From an uncultured Lysobacter sp. (GTDB lineage: Bacteria > Pseudomonadota > Gammaproteobacteria > Xanthomonadales > Xanthomonadaceae): a stretch of 21,861 nucleotides of DNA. Below the pieces are notes generated by a model. That model ran no database searches. It was not told the origin of the DNA and saw nothing but the letters and a program-made list of their open reading frames with translations. The position numbers and the translations under genes were made by a program. Every line of letters begins with the position of its first letter. The stretch's first letter is position 1. Of this stretch, positions 1 through 7,514 are shown piece after piece. Location: assembly GCA_946480055.1 (NCBI GenBank), contig CAMLID010000054.1, positions 1-21,861 on the forward strand, given 5' to 3'.

Positions 1-60
1 CGGTTGCGGTTGCGGTTGCGGTTGCGGTTGCGGTTGCGGTTGCGGTTGCGGTTGCGGTTG
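1..60. repeat. Hexanucleotide tandem array (CGGTTG)10
   Basis: Ten perfect, uninterrupted copies of CGGTTG start at the first base of the window, so the array may extend further left. It ends at CCGCGG. A hexamer keeps the reading frame, so if the array lies in a gene outside the window it would code an Arg-Leu or Asn-Arg type dipeptide repeat. Within the window I see no gene that contains it. Perfect identity of all copies suggests recent slippage. Confidence 0.95.
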
Positions 61-347
61 CCGCGGCATTCAAATCCATTGCACCGCACCACGACGAACA
101 CCCGTAGACCCGAAGGGCGGCGCGCAGGATGCGCGCCGTTCTTCGAAGGGACAGGGATGTCCCGTCGAAAAATCCCCCGCGCACGCCCCGCACTCGCGCG
201 GGAGGGTTGTCTAGGCAGGCCCTTCTCTTTGGTTACTTCTGACCGAAGGGAATCCAGGCGGACTCTTGGGCCAGCAAGAGAAAGTGACCCGCACGCGCAG
301 CGGGCGGAAGCCTTTGACTAAGAATCGAACCTTCGCCGAACCCCGGA
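61..347. other. Gene-free, hairpin-rich intergenic stretch
   Basis: I see no credible gene here. Two clear hairpins are present. At 118-138 CGGCGCGC and GCGCGCCG pair around a 5-nt loop. At 142-169 the inner arms GGGACA and TGTCCC enclose GGGA, and outer arms TTCGA and TCGAA extend the stem across one mismatch. From about 222 to 290 there is a stretch with CTCTTTGGTTACTT and AAGAGAAAGTGACC blocks. From memory it resembles dispersed intergenic repeats common in Xanthomonadaceae. That is recognition by style, not a database match. Confidence 0.55.
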
Positions 348-770
348 GTTCGCGGTCGCGGCTCACGCCGCTCCTACCCCAAAGCGAGAGCAAGCCTAAC
401 GCGAGGGCGGAGCAGGCACGGCCGAGGCTGGCGATCGCGGCTCACGCCGCTCCCACACAAAGCAGGAAGCGGGGGCGTAGCGGAATATCCGCCGGCAAGC
501 GAAGTTCGCGGTCGCGGCTTGCGCCGCTCCTACAGAAAGCAAGGACGGACCTGAAGCGACACCATCGTCGGCAGGCGAAGTTCGCGGTCGCGGCTTACGC
601 CGCTCCTACCCCAAGGCGAGAGCAAGCCTATCGCGAGGGCGGAGCAGGCACGGCCGAGGCTGGCGATCGCGGCTCACGCCGCTCCCACACAAAGCAGGAA
701 GCGGGGTCGTAGCGAAATATCCGCCGGCAAGCGAAGTTCGTGGTCGCGGTTTGCGCCGCTCCTACCTCAA
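348..770. repeat. REP-like repeat block, tandemly duplicated with 232-bp period
   Basis: The segment 348-538 is repeated at 580-770 with a constant offset of 232 bp and only scattered substitutions. Each copy holds three palindromic cores of the form GCGGCTCACGCCGC followed by TCCTAC or TCCCAC: 348-378, 431-457 and 504-534 in copy one; 580-610, 663-689 and 736-766 in copy two. The core, an imperfect palindrome ending in CTCCTAC, looks like the REP elements of Pseudomonas and Xanthomonadaceae that are moved by RAYT-type transposases. No transposase is in the window. Open frames across this region are by-products of the high GC content. Confidence 0.8.
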
Positions 771-779
771 AGCGAAGGC

Positions 780-800
780 GGAGCACCACCACGGTGCGCC
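780..800 (-). terminator. Possible stem-loop after the M48 peptidase gene
   Basis: GGAGCACC (780-787) and GGTGCGCC (793-800) can pair around a 5-nt loop with one mismatch, about 20 nt past the peptidase stop codon at 821. There is no T tract, so this is a weak terminator candidate. The REP-like block just beyond could also stop transcription. Confidence 0.3.
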
Positions 801-820
801 TCCCTTCGGACCGACGCAGC

Positions 821-1756
821 CTATTTCAGCGGCGGCTGTCCCTGGCAATACTTCTGGTAGTACTGCTCCGCCTGCGGCATCAAGGACTGCAGAACCTGGA
901 TCCGGTTGGCCGGATCCGGATGCGTCGAAGCGAACTCCGGCGGACGCTGCCCGCCGCTCAGCTGCTCCATGCGCTGCCACAGCGGGATCGCCTGGCGCGG
1001 GTCGTAGCACGCGGCCGCCGCCAGCATCAGGCCGACCTGGTCGGCCTGGGTCTCGTGATTGCGCCCGTACGGCAGCACGAAGCCGTACTGCGCACCCGCG
1101 CCGAGCGCGCCCATCACCGCCTGCTGTTGTTGCGGATCCATCCCGCCCAGCGCCACGCCCGCCGCCATCTGCCCCATCTGCACCAGCTTCTGCTGCGCCA
1201 TGCGCTGCGAACCGTGGCGCAGCAGCGCGTGCGCGATCTCATGACCCATCACCACCGCCAGCGCGCTCTCGTTCTCGGCGATCGGCAGCAGACCGGTGTA
1301 CACCGCCATCTTGCCGCCGGGCAGGCAGAACGCGTTGGCTTCCTTGGAATTGATGACCGCCACATCCCACTTGAAGCCCTGGTAGTCGGTCGGTGCCTGC
1401 TGTTGGTGCTGCGCGGCCATATCGGCGGTGACCTGCGGCACGCGATTGATCAGGCGCTGGGCGATTTCGCGCACCTGCAGGCTGACTTTGTCGTTGGCCG
1501 GCACCAGCGCGCCTTGCTGGCTGGCGTCGCCAAGCACCTGCTGGAACGCCTGCGTGCCCAACTGCACTTCTTCGTCGGCGCTGGCGCCGTAGTGCGCCTT
1601 CTCGCCGGTGTAGGGATCGGTCTGGGCGCTGCCGAACCAGGACCAGGCCGCGTAGCCCGCGAACAGGATCAGGATCCACCAGCGGATGCCGCCGAAGCCG
1701 CGCCGCTGCCCGCCCTGCTGCTGTCGCTGCGCGTTACCGAAGGGGTCGATCCTCAT
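821..1756 (-). CDS. Membrane-anchored M48-family zinc metallopeptidase
   Basis: This 311-residue protein is a zinc-dependent peptidase of the M48 type (relatives include LoiP/YcaL of the envelope quality-control group). The zinc site is visible: HEIAH at residues 172-176 supplies two histidines and the catalytic glutamate, and E235 in the HETQAD motif is the expected third ligand. A Gln/Arg/Gly-rich start (1-22) is followed by a hydrophobic segment at about 24-42, so the catalytic domain probably faces the periplasm. GGAGGA at 1763-1768 lies 6 nt before the ATG and fixes the start. The gene follows the SUMF1-like lipoprotein by 70 nt on the same strand, which suggests one transcript and a shared role at the envelope. 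Its substrate cannot be told from sequence. Family assignment is firm; physiological role is inference. Confidence 0.9.
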   Translation of the reverse strand: MRIDPFGNAQRQQQGGQRRGFGGIRWWILILFAGYAAWSWFGSAQTDPYTGEKAHYGASADEEVQLGTQAFQQVLGDASQQGALVPANDKVSLQVREIAQRLINRVPQVTADMAAQHQQQAPTDYQGFKWDVAVINSKEANAFCLPGGKMAVYTGLLPIAENESALAVVMGHEIAHALLRHGSQRMAQQKLVQMGQMAAGVALGGMDPQQQQAVMGALGAGAQYGFVLPYGRNHETQADQVGLMLAAAACYDPRQAIPLWQRMEQLSGGQRPPEFASTHPDPANRIQVLQSLMPQAEQYYQKYCQGQPPLK

Positions 1757-1826
1757 CTCAGTTCCTCCGTCCTACCCTGGTGGTGCCGCCGGTCCGGTGG
1801 TTCCCGTCCCGCTGGCGCCCATCGTG

Positions 1827-3677
1827 TCAGATATCGCGCACCACGCGGAAGCCGATCCGCGCGCTGGTCGTGTCGGCGTCGCTGCCCTGGCGCCAGGCCG
1901 AGCGCGTCTGCGCCGGCGAACTGGCCCAGGAGCCCCCGCGCAGCACGCGCGTGCGGCACCCCGGATTGACCCAGGCCTCGCCGCTGCGCGGCGCGCGCCG
2001 GTAACTATCGTGCCAGCAGTCGCCGACCCACTCGCTGACGTTGCCGGCGATGTCGTGCAGCCCGAACGCGTTGACGCGGTAGCGCCCCACCGGCGCCGGC
2101 CCCCAGGCGTTGTCGCCGTAGCCGGCGAAGGCGTTGTTCCAGCGCCGGCCGGTCGGCGACGCGTCCAGGGCGCCGGTCAGGTTGCCGACCCGGGTCAGCG
2201 GCGCGCCCTCGCCCCAGGGATAGGCCTGGGCGCTGCCGGCGCGCAGCATGTATTCGAACTCGGCCTCGCTGGGCAGCCGGTAATGGTGGCCGGTCTGCTT
2301 GGACAGCCAGGCCGCGTAGGCCATCGCGTCCTTGGCGCTGACGTGCACCACCGGCATGTTGTCGGCGGCCGGGCGGCCGGCGTAGTCGGATTGCCAGTCG
2401 ACGTTGCCGCGCCGGACCAGGTTGCCGCTGCGCTCGTCGTAGGCGGTGGAATAACCACGGCGGCTGGCACGTGCGCGGTGCTTGGTCGCGTTCATGAAGC
2501 GGCGGAATTCGCCGACCGTGATCTCGGTGCGCGAGACCGCCAGGCCGCGGTCGAAGCGGATGTTGCGGGTCGGGCGCTCGGCGTCGCTGGAGCCGGCCTC
2601 TTCGGCCTCGGCGCCCATCCGGAACGCACCGTGCGGGATCACCACCAGCGCCGGGCCGCGACCGCCGCTCTGCATCGCCTCGGTGAACGTCTGGCCGGGG
2701 CGGAACAGGCCGTAATGGGTGGCCAGGTCGATGCGCTCGCGCAGCTCGACCGCCGCCGGGTCGCCGGCCGGCGCGATCCGCAGCAGGTTGCCCAACAGCT
2801 CGCGCGCCTCGTCGATACCGCGTTCGCGAGTGAGCGCGGCCAGGCCGAGGTCGCGCAGGCGGCCCACGCGTACGGCGCGCTGGGTGGCGATGCGGCCCTG
2901 CGCGTCGGCCGCGGTGCTCATCTTCGGCCGCACCTGCGCGGCCAGCGCGAGCCAGCGCTCGGCGCCGGCGTAGTCGTCGCGGTCGGCGGCGATCTCGGCG
3001 CGGCGGATCAGCGCGCTTTCGGCCGCGGCGATGCCCTGGCTGGCGCGCACGTCGCCGGGGCGCAGCGTCAGCGCTTCGCGGAAATAGGCCAGCGCCCCGC
3101 CCTTGCCGCTTTCGCCTGCGCCGCCTTCGCCGATACGGCCGGCGTTGAGTTCGCCTTCGCCCAGGCGGTTGGCTTCCTGGGCCTGATCGGCGCGGTCGAC
3201 GCGCTGCAGGTAGGCGTCGACCTTCTTGTTCTCCGGCGCGACCGCGCGCGCGACCGCGGCCGCCTCGTGCGCGCCACGCAGGCGCAACGGGTCGTCGTCG
3301 ATCTCGGTCAGGGCCTGGTCGCCCTGCACGATCAGCATCGCCAGGGCGCGCTCGAACCCGGCCGCGAACTTGGCGTCGTTGGGCGCGTACTGCAGCAGCG
3401 CGTAGTAGATCGGGATCGCCGAATCGGCGTCGGCGTACAGCGCGCCGTCGGCCAGCGCGGCATCGGCGCGGCTCTTGAGCGCTTTGGCGTTGGCCTGGGT
3501 GACCTCGACCGGCGGCGGCCGCCATGCCGGTACCGGCGACACCGCCTGGTCGGCGCTGATGGTCACGATCGGCGTGCGCCCGGCGCCCGCGCCCGGCGTG
3601 GCCGGCGTCGACGGCTCGCGCGTACAACCCGCGAACAGCAAGACCGACGTCAAACCTGCCAATGCCAGTGCGCGCAA
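1827..3677 (-). CDS. Lipoprotein with TPR-like region and C-terminal SUMF1/FGE-like domain
   Basis: This is a 616-residue predicted lipoprotein. The short signal peptide ends in LFAGC, with lipid-bearing Cys18. Residues about 70-310 are Ala/Leu/Arg-rich helices that look like tetratricopeptide repeats. From about 345 to the end is a formylglycine-generating-enzyme-like fold: GAFRMG, the TEITVGEFRRFM block, YRLPSEAEFEY, YPWGEG, GNVSEWVGD, RVLRGGSW and the terminal IGFRVVRD. True FGEs have a reactive cysteine pair after the GGS motif. Here that stretch (ASSPAQTRSAWRQG) has none, so sulfatase activation is unlikely and a binding or scaffold role is more plausible. The start is TTG at 3677: an in-frame stop lies just upstream (3693-3695) and GGAGGA (3681-3686) sits close, with rather short spacing. 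It is probably co-transcribed with the downstream M48 peptidase. Confidence 0.85.
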   Translation of the reverse strand: MRALALAGLTSVLLFAGCTREPSTPATPGAGAGRTPIVTISADQAVSPVPAWRPPPVEVTQANAKALKSRADAALADGALYADADSAIPIYYALLQYAPNDAKFAAGFERALAMLIVQGDQALTEIDDDPLRLRGAHEAAAVARAVAPENKKVDAYLQRVDRADQAQEANRLGEGELNAGRIGEGGAGESGKGGALAYFREALTLRPGDVRASQGIAAAESALIRRAEIAADRDDYAGAERWLALAAQVRPKMSTAADAQGRIATQRAVRVGRLRDLGLAALTRERGIDEARELLGNLLRIAPAGDPAAVELRERIDLATHYGLFRPGQTFTEAMQSGGRGPALVVIPHGAFRMGAEAEEAGSSDAERPTRNIRFDRGLAVSRTEITVGEFRRFMNATKHRARASRRGYSTAYDERSGNLVRRGNVDWQSDYAGRPAADNMPVVHVSAKDAMAYAAWLSKQTGHHYRLPSEAEFEYMLRAGSAQAYPWGEGAPLTRVGNLTGALDASPTGRRWNNAFAGYGDNAWGPAPVGRYRVNAFGLHDIAGNVSEWVGDCWHDSYRRAPRSGEAWVNPGCRTRVLRGGSWASSPAQTRSAWRQGSDADTTSARIGFRVVRDI

Positions 3678-3835
3678 ACGTCCTCCGCAGCTCTATCCAG
3701 CGATTCGACCGGGCCGGGCCGGGGCCGCACCGGCCGATGCGGGCCCGGATCGGGCGAAAGTAGGCTATTGTCGCCCGCCGCGGCAACTTCGTCGCGCCGC
3801 CGCCGCCGCACCGTCCCGCACACGTTCAGATCACC
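3678..3835. promoter_or_regulatory. Divergent promoter region between the SUMF1-like lipoprotein and rnd
   Basis: These 158 bp separate two divergent genes and must carry both promoters unless they are transcribed from elsewhere. A dyad, GGGCGA (3752-3757) and TCGCCC (3771-3776), flanks TAGGCTATTG (3761-3770). That sequence contains -10-like hexamers (TAGGCT, TATTGT) for the plus strand. I could not find a convincing -35 box, so the exact promoter is not assigned. Confidence 0.35.
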
Positions 3836-4921
3836 ATGCCCATTTGGATCTCACAGCCTGCCGCCCTGCAGGAACATTTCGCCACCCGGCCGGCCCGCAT
3901 CGGCCTGGACACCGAATTCATCCGTGAGCGCACCTACTGGCCGCAGCTGGCGCTGGTGCAGATCGCGGTCGGCGACGAGATCCTGCTGGTCGATCCGCTG
4001 AAACCGGGCATGACCCAGGCGCTGGCGCCGATCCTGGCCGACACCGCGATCCTCAAGATCATGCACAGCGCCAGCGAAGACCTGGTCGCGTTCAAGCACG
4101 CCTGCCAGGTCGTGCCCAAGCCCCTGTTCGACACCCAGCTGGCCGCCGCGCTGGCCGGCATCGGCGGCGGACTGGGCTACCAGAAACTGGTCGAGCAGCT
4201 CACCGGCGTGACCCTGGCCAAGGGCGAGACGCGCTCGGACTGGCTGCGCCGCCCGCTGTCGCCGGCCCAGCTGGAATACGCCGCAGACGACGTCCGCCAC
4301 CTGTTCGCGATGCACGATGCGCTCGACGGCCAGCTCGGCCTGCTCGGCCGCCGCGAATGGCTGGTCGAAGACGCCCAGCGCACCATCCACAACGCCGAGC
4401 ACGAAGGCCTGGAGCCCTGGCCGCACCTGGGCATGCGCAGCGCCCAGTTCCTCGACCGCAACGCCCAACGCCGCTTGCTGCGCCTGCTGCGCTGGCGCGA
4501 CGCCTACGCGCGCGACCACGACCGCCCGCGCAGCTGGATCCTGGACAACGAACTCGCAGTCGCGATCGCGCGCTCCAATCCCGCCGACCGCGACGTGCTG
4601 CAAGCGCAGCTCGACGCCCACCCGAAGGCGCCCCGCAAGCTCGGCGATGCGGTCTGGACCGCGCTGAGCACCGTCCTGGCCGACGAGGACCAGGCACCGG
4701 ACGCATCGGTCGGCGAGAACCGCGACAAGCAGCGCCTGCGCAAACTGCAGGACGCGGTCGCCGCGCGCAGCGCCGAACTCGGCCTGCCCGACGGCGTGCT
4801 CGCTTCGCGCCGCTGGCTGGAAGCCCTGCTCGACCACGGCGACTGGCCCGACGCTCTGTCCGGCTGGCGCCGCACGGCGCTGGAGCCCGGCCTGACCCCG
4901 CTGCTGGCGGCCCAGGACTAG
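3836..4921 (+). CDS. rnd: Ribonuclease D
   Basis: The 361-residue product is a 3'-5' exoribonuclease that trims tRNA precursors and other small RNAs in the cytoplasm. The DEDDy catalytic set is complete: D25 and E27 in GLDTEF, D82 in SASEDL, and Y148 with D152 in the EYAADDVRHL block. The exonuclease domain covers about residues 1-170. An HRDC domain follows at about 210-290 (from RNAQRRLLRLLRWRDAYAR), with a further C-terminal helical part. Length and order match bacterial RNase D. The ATG at 3836 begins MPIWI, as homologs do, although no strong ribosome binding site precedes it. It is followed 39 nt later by a tRNA gene, a neighbour that is itself a substrate class for the enzyme. Confidence 0.96.
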   Translation: MPIWISQPAALQEHFATRPARIGLDTEFIRERTYWPQLALVQIAVGDEILLVDPLKPGMTQALAPILADTAILKIMHSASEDLVAFKHACQVVPKPLFDTQLAAALAGIGGGLGYQKLVEQLTGVTLAKGETRSDWLRRPLSPAQLEYAADDVRHLFAMHDALDGQLGLLGRREWLVEDAQRTIHNAEHEGLEPWPHLGMRSAQFLDRNAQRRLLRLLRWRDAYARDHDRPRSWILDNELAVAIARSNPADRDVLQAQLDAHPKAPRKLGDAVWTALSTVLADEDQAPDASVGENRDKQRLRKLQDAVAARSAELGLPDGVLASRRWLEALLDHGDWPDALSGWRRTALEPGLTPLLAAQD

Positions 4922-4960
4922 CGCACCCGCGCCCAGGCCGCTACACTTTTAGCCTTACGT

Positions 4961-5036
<76 letters not shown>

Positions 5037-5052
5037 ATATTTCCCGGTTAAA

Positions 5053-5088
5053 ACAAAGGGTTGGACGAGAAATCGTCCGACCCTTTGT
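5053..5088 (+). terminator. Strong stem-loop terminator after tRNA-Ala
   Basis: The arms 5053-5068 and 5073-5088 form a 16-bp stem with a single G:U pair, closed by a GAAA tetraloop. It starts 16 nt after the tRNA CCA end. The T-rich tail is weak (GTCGTTGTTGG), but stem and position fit an intrinsic terminator or a 3' processing end for the tRNA transcript. Confidence 0.8.
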
Positions 5089-5366
5089 CGTTGTTGGCGC
5101 GTCTGCCGGCGATCTTGCTCAGGGTGTCCGATCCAAGTGCTGCGCCACTAGCGTCTGTCTGCGACTGATATCCGCACGGTCTTCTCCAGCAGCTTTCGTC
5201 TGCGAAGGTGCGCGCTTGTCGAACTACCGACTGCAACAGAGCAGCAGCGACAGTCTGCGCGCAGCGGACGCGAGGACTGCCTCCTTATGACGCTGGCGCA
5301 TTCGTACGGACGAAATCCCACAAGCGCGGACGAGCATGGCGCAGGCGGGATTCTCGGCCTCGGGGT
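5089..5366. other. Intergenic stretch without a recognisable gene
   Basis: Between the tRNA terminator and the DUF2798 gene I see no frame that resembles a protein, no RNA gene and no clear repeat. Small open frames on both strands have arbitrary composition and no ribosome binding sites. Confidence 0.6.
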
Positions 5367-5588
5367 TCAGGACACGAGGCGATCGATTCGGGCTTGAAGC
5401 CGCGGACCGATCAGGAGGATCGCGGGGATGACGATCAGGTAGGCCGCGCCCCAGGAGCGCAGCCATACGAGGAAAAAACCGTCCGCCAGGCCGCGGTTGA
5501 GCAGGATGAGGACGAAGGAGATGATCCCCGTCGTGATCACGCCCATCGAAAAGGCGAAGGCGATTTTTCGTTTCAGTTCGGTGTTCAT
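5367..5588 (-). CDS. Small DUF2798 membrane protein
   Basis: This 73-residue protein has two hydrophobic helices, at about 9-29 and 39-61, joined by a short loop with the pattern LNRGLADGFFLVWLRSW. It ends in an Arg-rich tail (PRLQARIDRLV). The pattern and length match the DUF2798 family of two-helix inner-membrane proteins, whose function is unknown. It lies 66 nt downstream of the SDR gene on the same strand and is probably the second gene of that transcript. The ribosome binding site is weak (GAG about 9 nt before the ATG). Family recognition is from memory of the consensus. Confidence 0.8.
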   Translation of the reverse strand: MNTELKRKIAFAFSMGVITTGIISFVLILLNRGLADGFFLVWLRSWGAAYLIVIPAILLIGPRLQARIDRLVS

Positions 5589-5654
5589 GGATCGATCTCG
5601 GATGTCTGATGACGGATTTGCGTGAGGTGGCCCGACTGCGCACGTCGTGCCCGA

Positions 5655-6461
5655 TCAGCTTTCGACCACGCCGTAGCGCGCAGCTGGCGCGGATCGGGAC
5701 AGCCCAGGCCCAAGGGCCCTGCGCGCCTGGTCGTAGGCGTTCCAGTCGGCGATGTCCGGCAGGGAGGGGATCGTCACCAGCTCGCCCGAGGCCAGGCCAG
5801 CCAGGGCTGCATCGACCATCGTCTGCGCAGGCATGACTATTCCGGCCGGCAGGTGCGCGATGGGCATGCCGGCCGCGTCCCAGAAGTCGGTCGCCGTGGC
5901 GCCGGGCAGCACCGCCTGGACGCGAACGCCCTTGTCCGCCAACTCATGGTGCAGCGACTGCGAGAGCGCCAGCAGGAAGGCCTTGCTGCCGCCGTACACG
6001 CCGTTGAGCAGTTCCGGCGCCACGGCGACGATCGAAGCGATGTTGATGATCGTGCCGGCGCCGCGTGCGACGAAACCCGGCGCCACCGCGTAAGCGAGGC
6101 GGGTGGGCACGCCGACGTTGATCGCGATCATGCGCTCCATGTCGGCGATGTCGGACTGCAGCAGCGGCGCGGTCGCACCGACACCTGCGTTATTGACGAG
6201 TACCGTGATGCTGGCATCGGTCTTCAGCACCGCTTCGACCCGCGCCAGATCGGCCGACCGGGTGAGATCCGCAGCGACGATTTCGACCGAACGGCCCGTG
6301 CGGTCGGTGAGCTGCTGCGCCAGCGCGTGGAGTTTGTCGGCCCGGCGGGCGACCAGGATCAGGTCGTAGCCGGAGCGGGCCAGACGATCGGCGTAGATGG
6401 CGCCGATGCCGGAGGATGCGCCGGTGATCAGCGCCGTGCCTTTGTGAATGCTGGTGTTCAT
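5655..6461 (-). CDS. Short-chain dehydrogenase/reductase (SDR)
   Basis: This is a 268-residue NAD(P)-dependent oxidoreductase of the classical SDR type, probably cytoplasmic. Visible motifs: TGASSGIG (13-20) for the dinucleotide, NNAG (90-93), and the catalytic tetrad N115, S143, Y156 and K160 (YGGSK). R39/R40 after the second strand favours NADP(H) (inference). The frame stays open upstream to 6701, but that part overlaps the divergent regulator gene. MNTSIHKG at 6461 is where homologs begin and has AGGA about 9 nt upstream. The gene is divergent from a GlxA-type AraC regulator, an arrangement often seen when the regulator controls the SDR. The substrate is unknown. Confidence 0.92.
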   Translation of the reverse strand: MNTSIHKGTALITGASSGIGAIYADRLARSGYDLILVARRADKLHALAQQLTDRTGRSVEIVAADLTRSADLARVEAVLKTDASITVLVNNAGVGATAPLLQSDIADMERMIAINVGVPTRLAYAVAPGFVARGAGTIINIASIVAVAPELLNGVYGGSKAFLLALSQSLHHELADKGVRVQAVLPGATATDFWDAAGMPIAHLPAGIVMPAQTMVDAALAGLASGELVTIPSLPDIADWNAYDQARRALGPGLSRSAPAARYGVVES

Positions 6462-6502
6462 GGAGGGGGTTCCTGATACCCGCGGGTCCCGGTGTGGAGC
6501 GA

Positions 6503-6531
6503 AATGTAGGCCCCCTTGCTTATGGCGTAAA
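6503..6531 (-). promoter_or_regulatory. Predicted promoter of the SDR-DUF2798 unit
   Basis: Read on the minus strand, a -35-like TTTACG (6526-6531) and a -10-like TACATT (6503-6508) are separated by exactly 17 bp, about 40 nt before the SDR start. The -35 box overlaps the inverted repeat at 6521-6538, so a bound regulator would directly affect this promoter. Sequence prediction only. Confidence 0.45.
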
Positions 6532-6538
6532 TGCCATA
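6521..6538. promoter_or_regulatory. Operator-like inverted repeat between SDR and GlxA-type regulator
   Basis: TATGGC (6521-6526) and GCCATA (6533-6538) are perfect inverted arms around a 6-nt spacer in an A/T-rich island. The site overlaps the predicted -35 of the SDR promoter. It also touches a TATATA element (6537-6542) that could be the -10 box for the plus-strand regulator. It is the most likely binding site for the adjacent AraC-type protein (inference). Confidence 0.55.
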
Positions 6539-6572
6539 TATACCTCGTTTTAGGCCACACCACTTTCCGGTC

Positions 6573-7514
6573 ATGCTCACCATCGGCTTCGTGCTTATCC
6601 CGGGTTTCCAGATCATGGGGCTGGTGGCTGCCTCGGCTTTCGAACTGGCCAACGCCAGCGCCAAGCAGCGCCTCTACGAGATCCGGCTGCTGTCGGAACA
6701 AGGAGGCCCCGTCGCCAACTCGTTCGGCGTTTCGATCGAGACACGGGCCCTGGCGCGGCAGAAGGTAGACACGCTCATCGTCAGCGGCCTGTTGTATCCG
6801 CAGCCTTCGAATCCCGCCCTGATCGGGCAGTTACGCAAGCTGGCCGGATCCTGCCGGCGCACCGCTTCGGTGTGTACCGGCGCCTTCCTCCTGGGCGAGG
6901 CCGGCCTGCTGGACGGGCGGCGCGCCACCACCCATTGGCTCCATGCCCGAGATCTGCAGAAGCAGTTCCCCGAAGCGCGCGTAGAGGAAGATCGTATCTT
7001 CGTCATCGACGGCCCGATCTGGACCTCGGCGGGCATGAGCGCCGGCATCGACCTTGCGCTCGGCCTGATCGAGAAGGATTTCGGCGGCGACCTCGCCCGC
7101 GCGGTGGCGCAGAAACTGGTCGTTCATCACCGCCGTGCGGGCGGCCAATCCCAGCACTCGGCATTGCTGGAGCTGGACGCGAAGTCAGACCGGATCCAGA
7201 GCGCTTTGGCATACGCCCGGCGCAACCTGCGCGCCGCGTTGACGGTAGAAGAACTCGCCGCTGCCGCGCACCTGAGCCCGCGCCAGTTCAGTCGCGCGTT
7301 CCGTACCGAGACCGGGCAATCGCCGGCCAAGGCGGTGGAACACCTACGTATCGAGGCGGCGCGTGTGATGGTCGAACAAAGTCGTCACACCATCGATGAA
7401 ATCGCAGCGGAAACGGGTTTCTCCGATCCGGAACGGATGCGCCGCGCGTTCCTTCGCGCTTTCGGGCAGCCGCCCCAGGCCTTGCGACGCAACGCCCGCT
7501 TGGCGGTGGTTTGA
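6573..7514 (+). CDS. GlxA-type transcriptional regulator (DJ-1/PfpI domain plus AraC HTH)
   Basis: The 313-residue protein combines an N-terminal DJ-1/PfpI-like domain (from MLTIGFVLIPGF to about residue 170) with a C-terminal AraC DNA-binding domain of two helix-turn-helix motifs (about 205-305; ELAAAAHLSPRQFSRAFRTETGQSP and IDEIAAETGFSDPERMRRAFLRAFG). The nucleophile-elbow cysteine is present as C101 in VCTGAFLL. GlxA/FtrA-type regulators usually activate neighbouring genes in response to small metabolites. The frame is open from an ATG at 6531, but that codon lies inside the inverted repeat and lacks a ribosome binding site. MLTIGF at 6573 matches where homologs start. The divergent SDR gene is the likely target. 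Confidence 0.9.
   Translation: MLTIGFVLIPGFQIMGLVAASAFELANASAKQRLYEIRLLSEQGGPVANSFGVSIETRALARQKVDTLIVSGLLYPQPSNPALIGQLRKLAGSCRRTASVCTGAFLLGEAGLLDGRRATTHWLHARDLQKQFPEARVEEDRIFVIDGPIWTSAGMSAGIDLALGLIEKDFGGDLARAVAQKLVVHHRRAGGQSQHSALLELDAKSDRIQSALAYARRNLRAALTVEELAAAAHLSPRQFSRAFRTETGQSPAKAVEHLRIEAARVMVEQSRHTIDEIAAETGFSDPERMRRAFLRAFGQPPQALRRNARLAVV

Noticed and set aside
4..712. Short protein genes across the repeat zone
   Set aside because: The frames translate the hexamer array and REP-like palindromes into Arg/Ala-rich sequence and have no ribosome binding sites or recognisable domains.
348..770. CRISPR-like array
   Set aside because: The cores recur but spacers are themselves duplicated, unit lengths are irregular, and no cas genes are nearby. 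REP-like elements explain the pattern.
1686..4001. Very long plus-strand open frame (771 codons) opposite the SUMF1-like lipoprotein
   Set aside because: Its composition is Ala/Arg/Val/Gly-rich without family motifs, it overlaps well-supported genes on both strands, and it has no ribosome binding site. It is a by-product of high GC content.
6462..6701. Longer start for the SDR protein (80 extra residues)
   Set aside because: The extra part overlaps the divergent regulator gene and its promoter, lacks homolog-like sequence, and MNTSIHKG at 6461 fits the family start.
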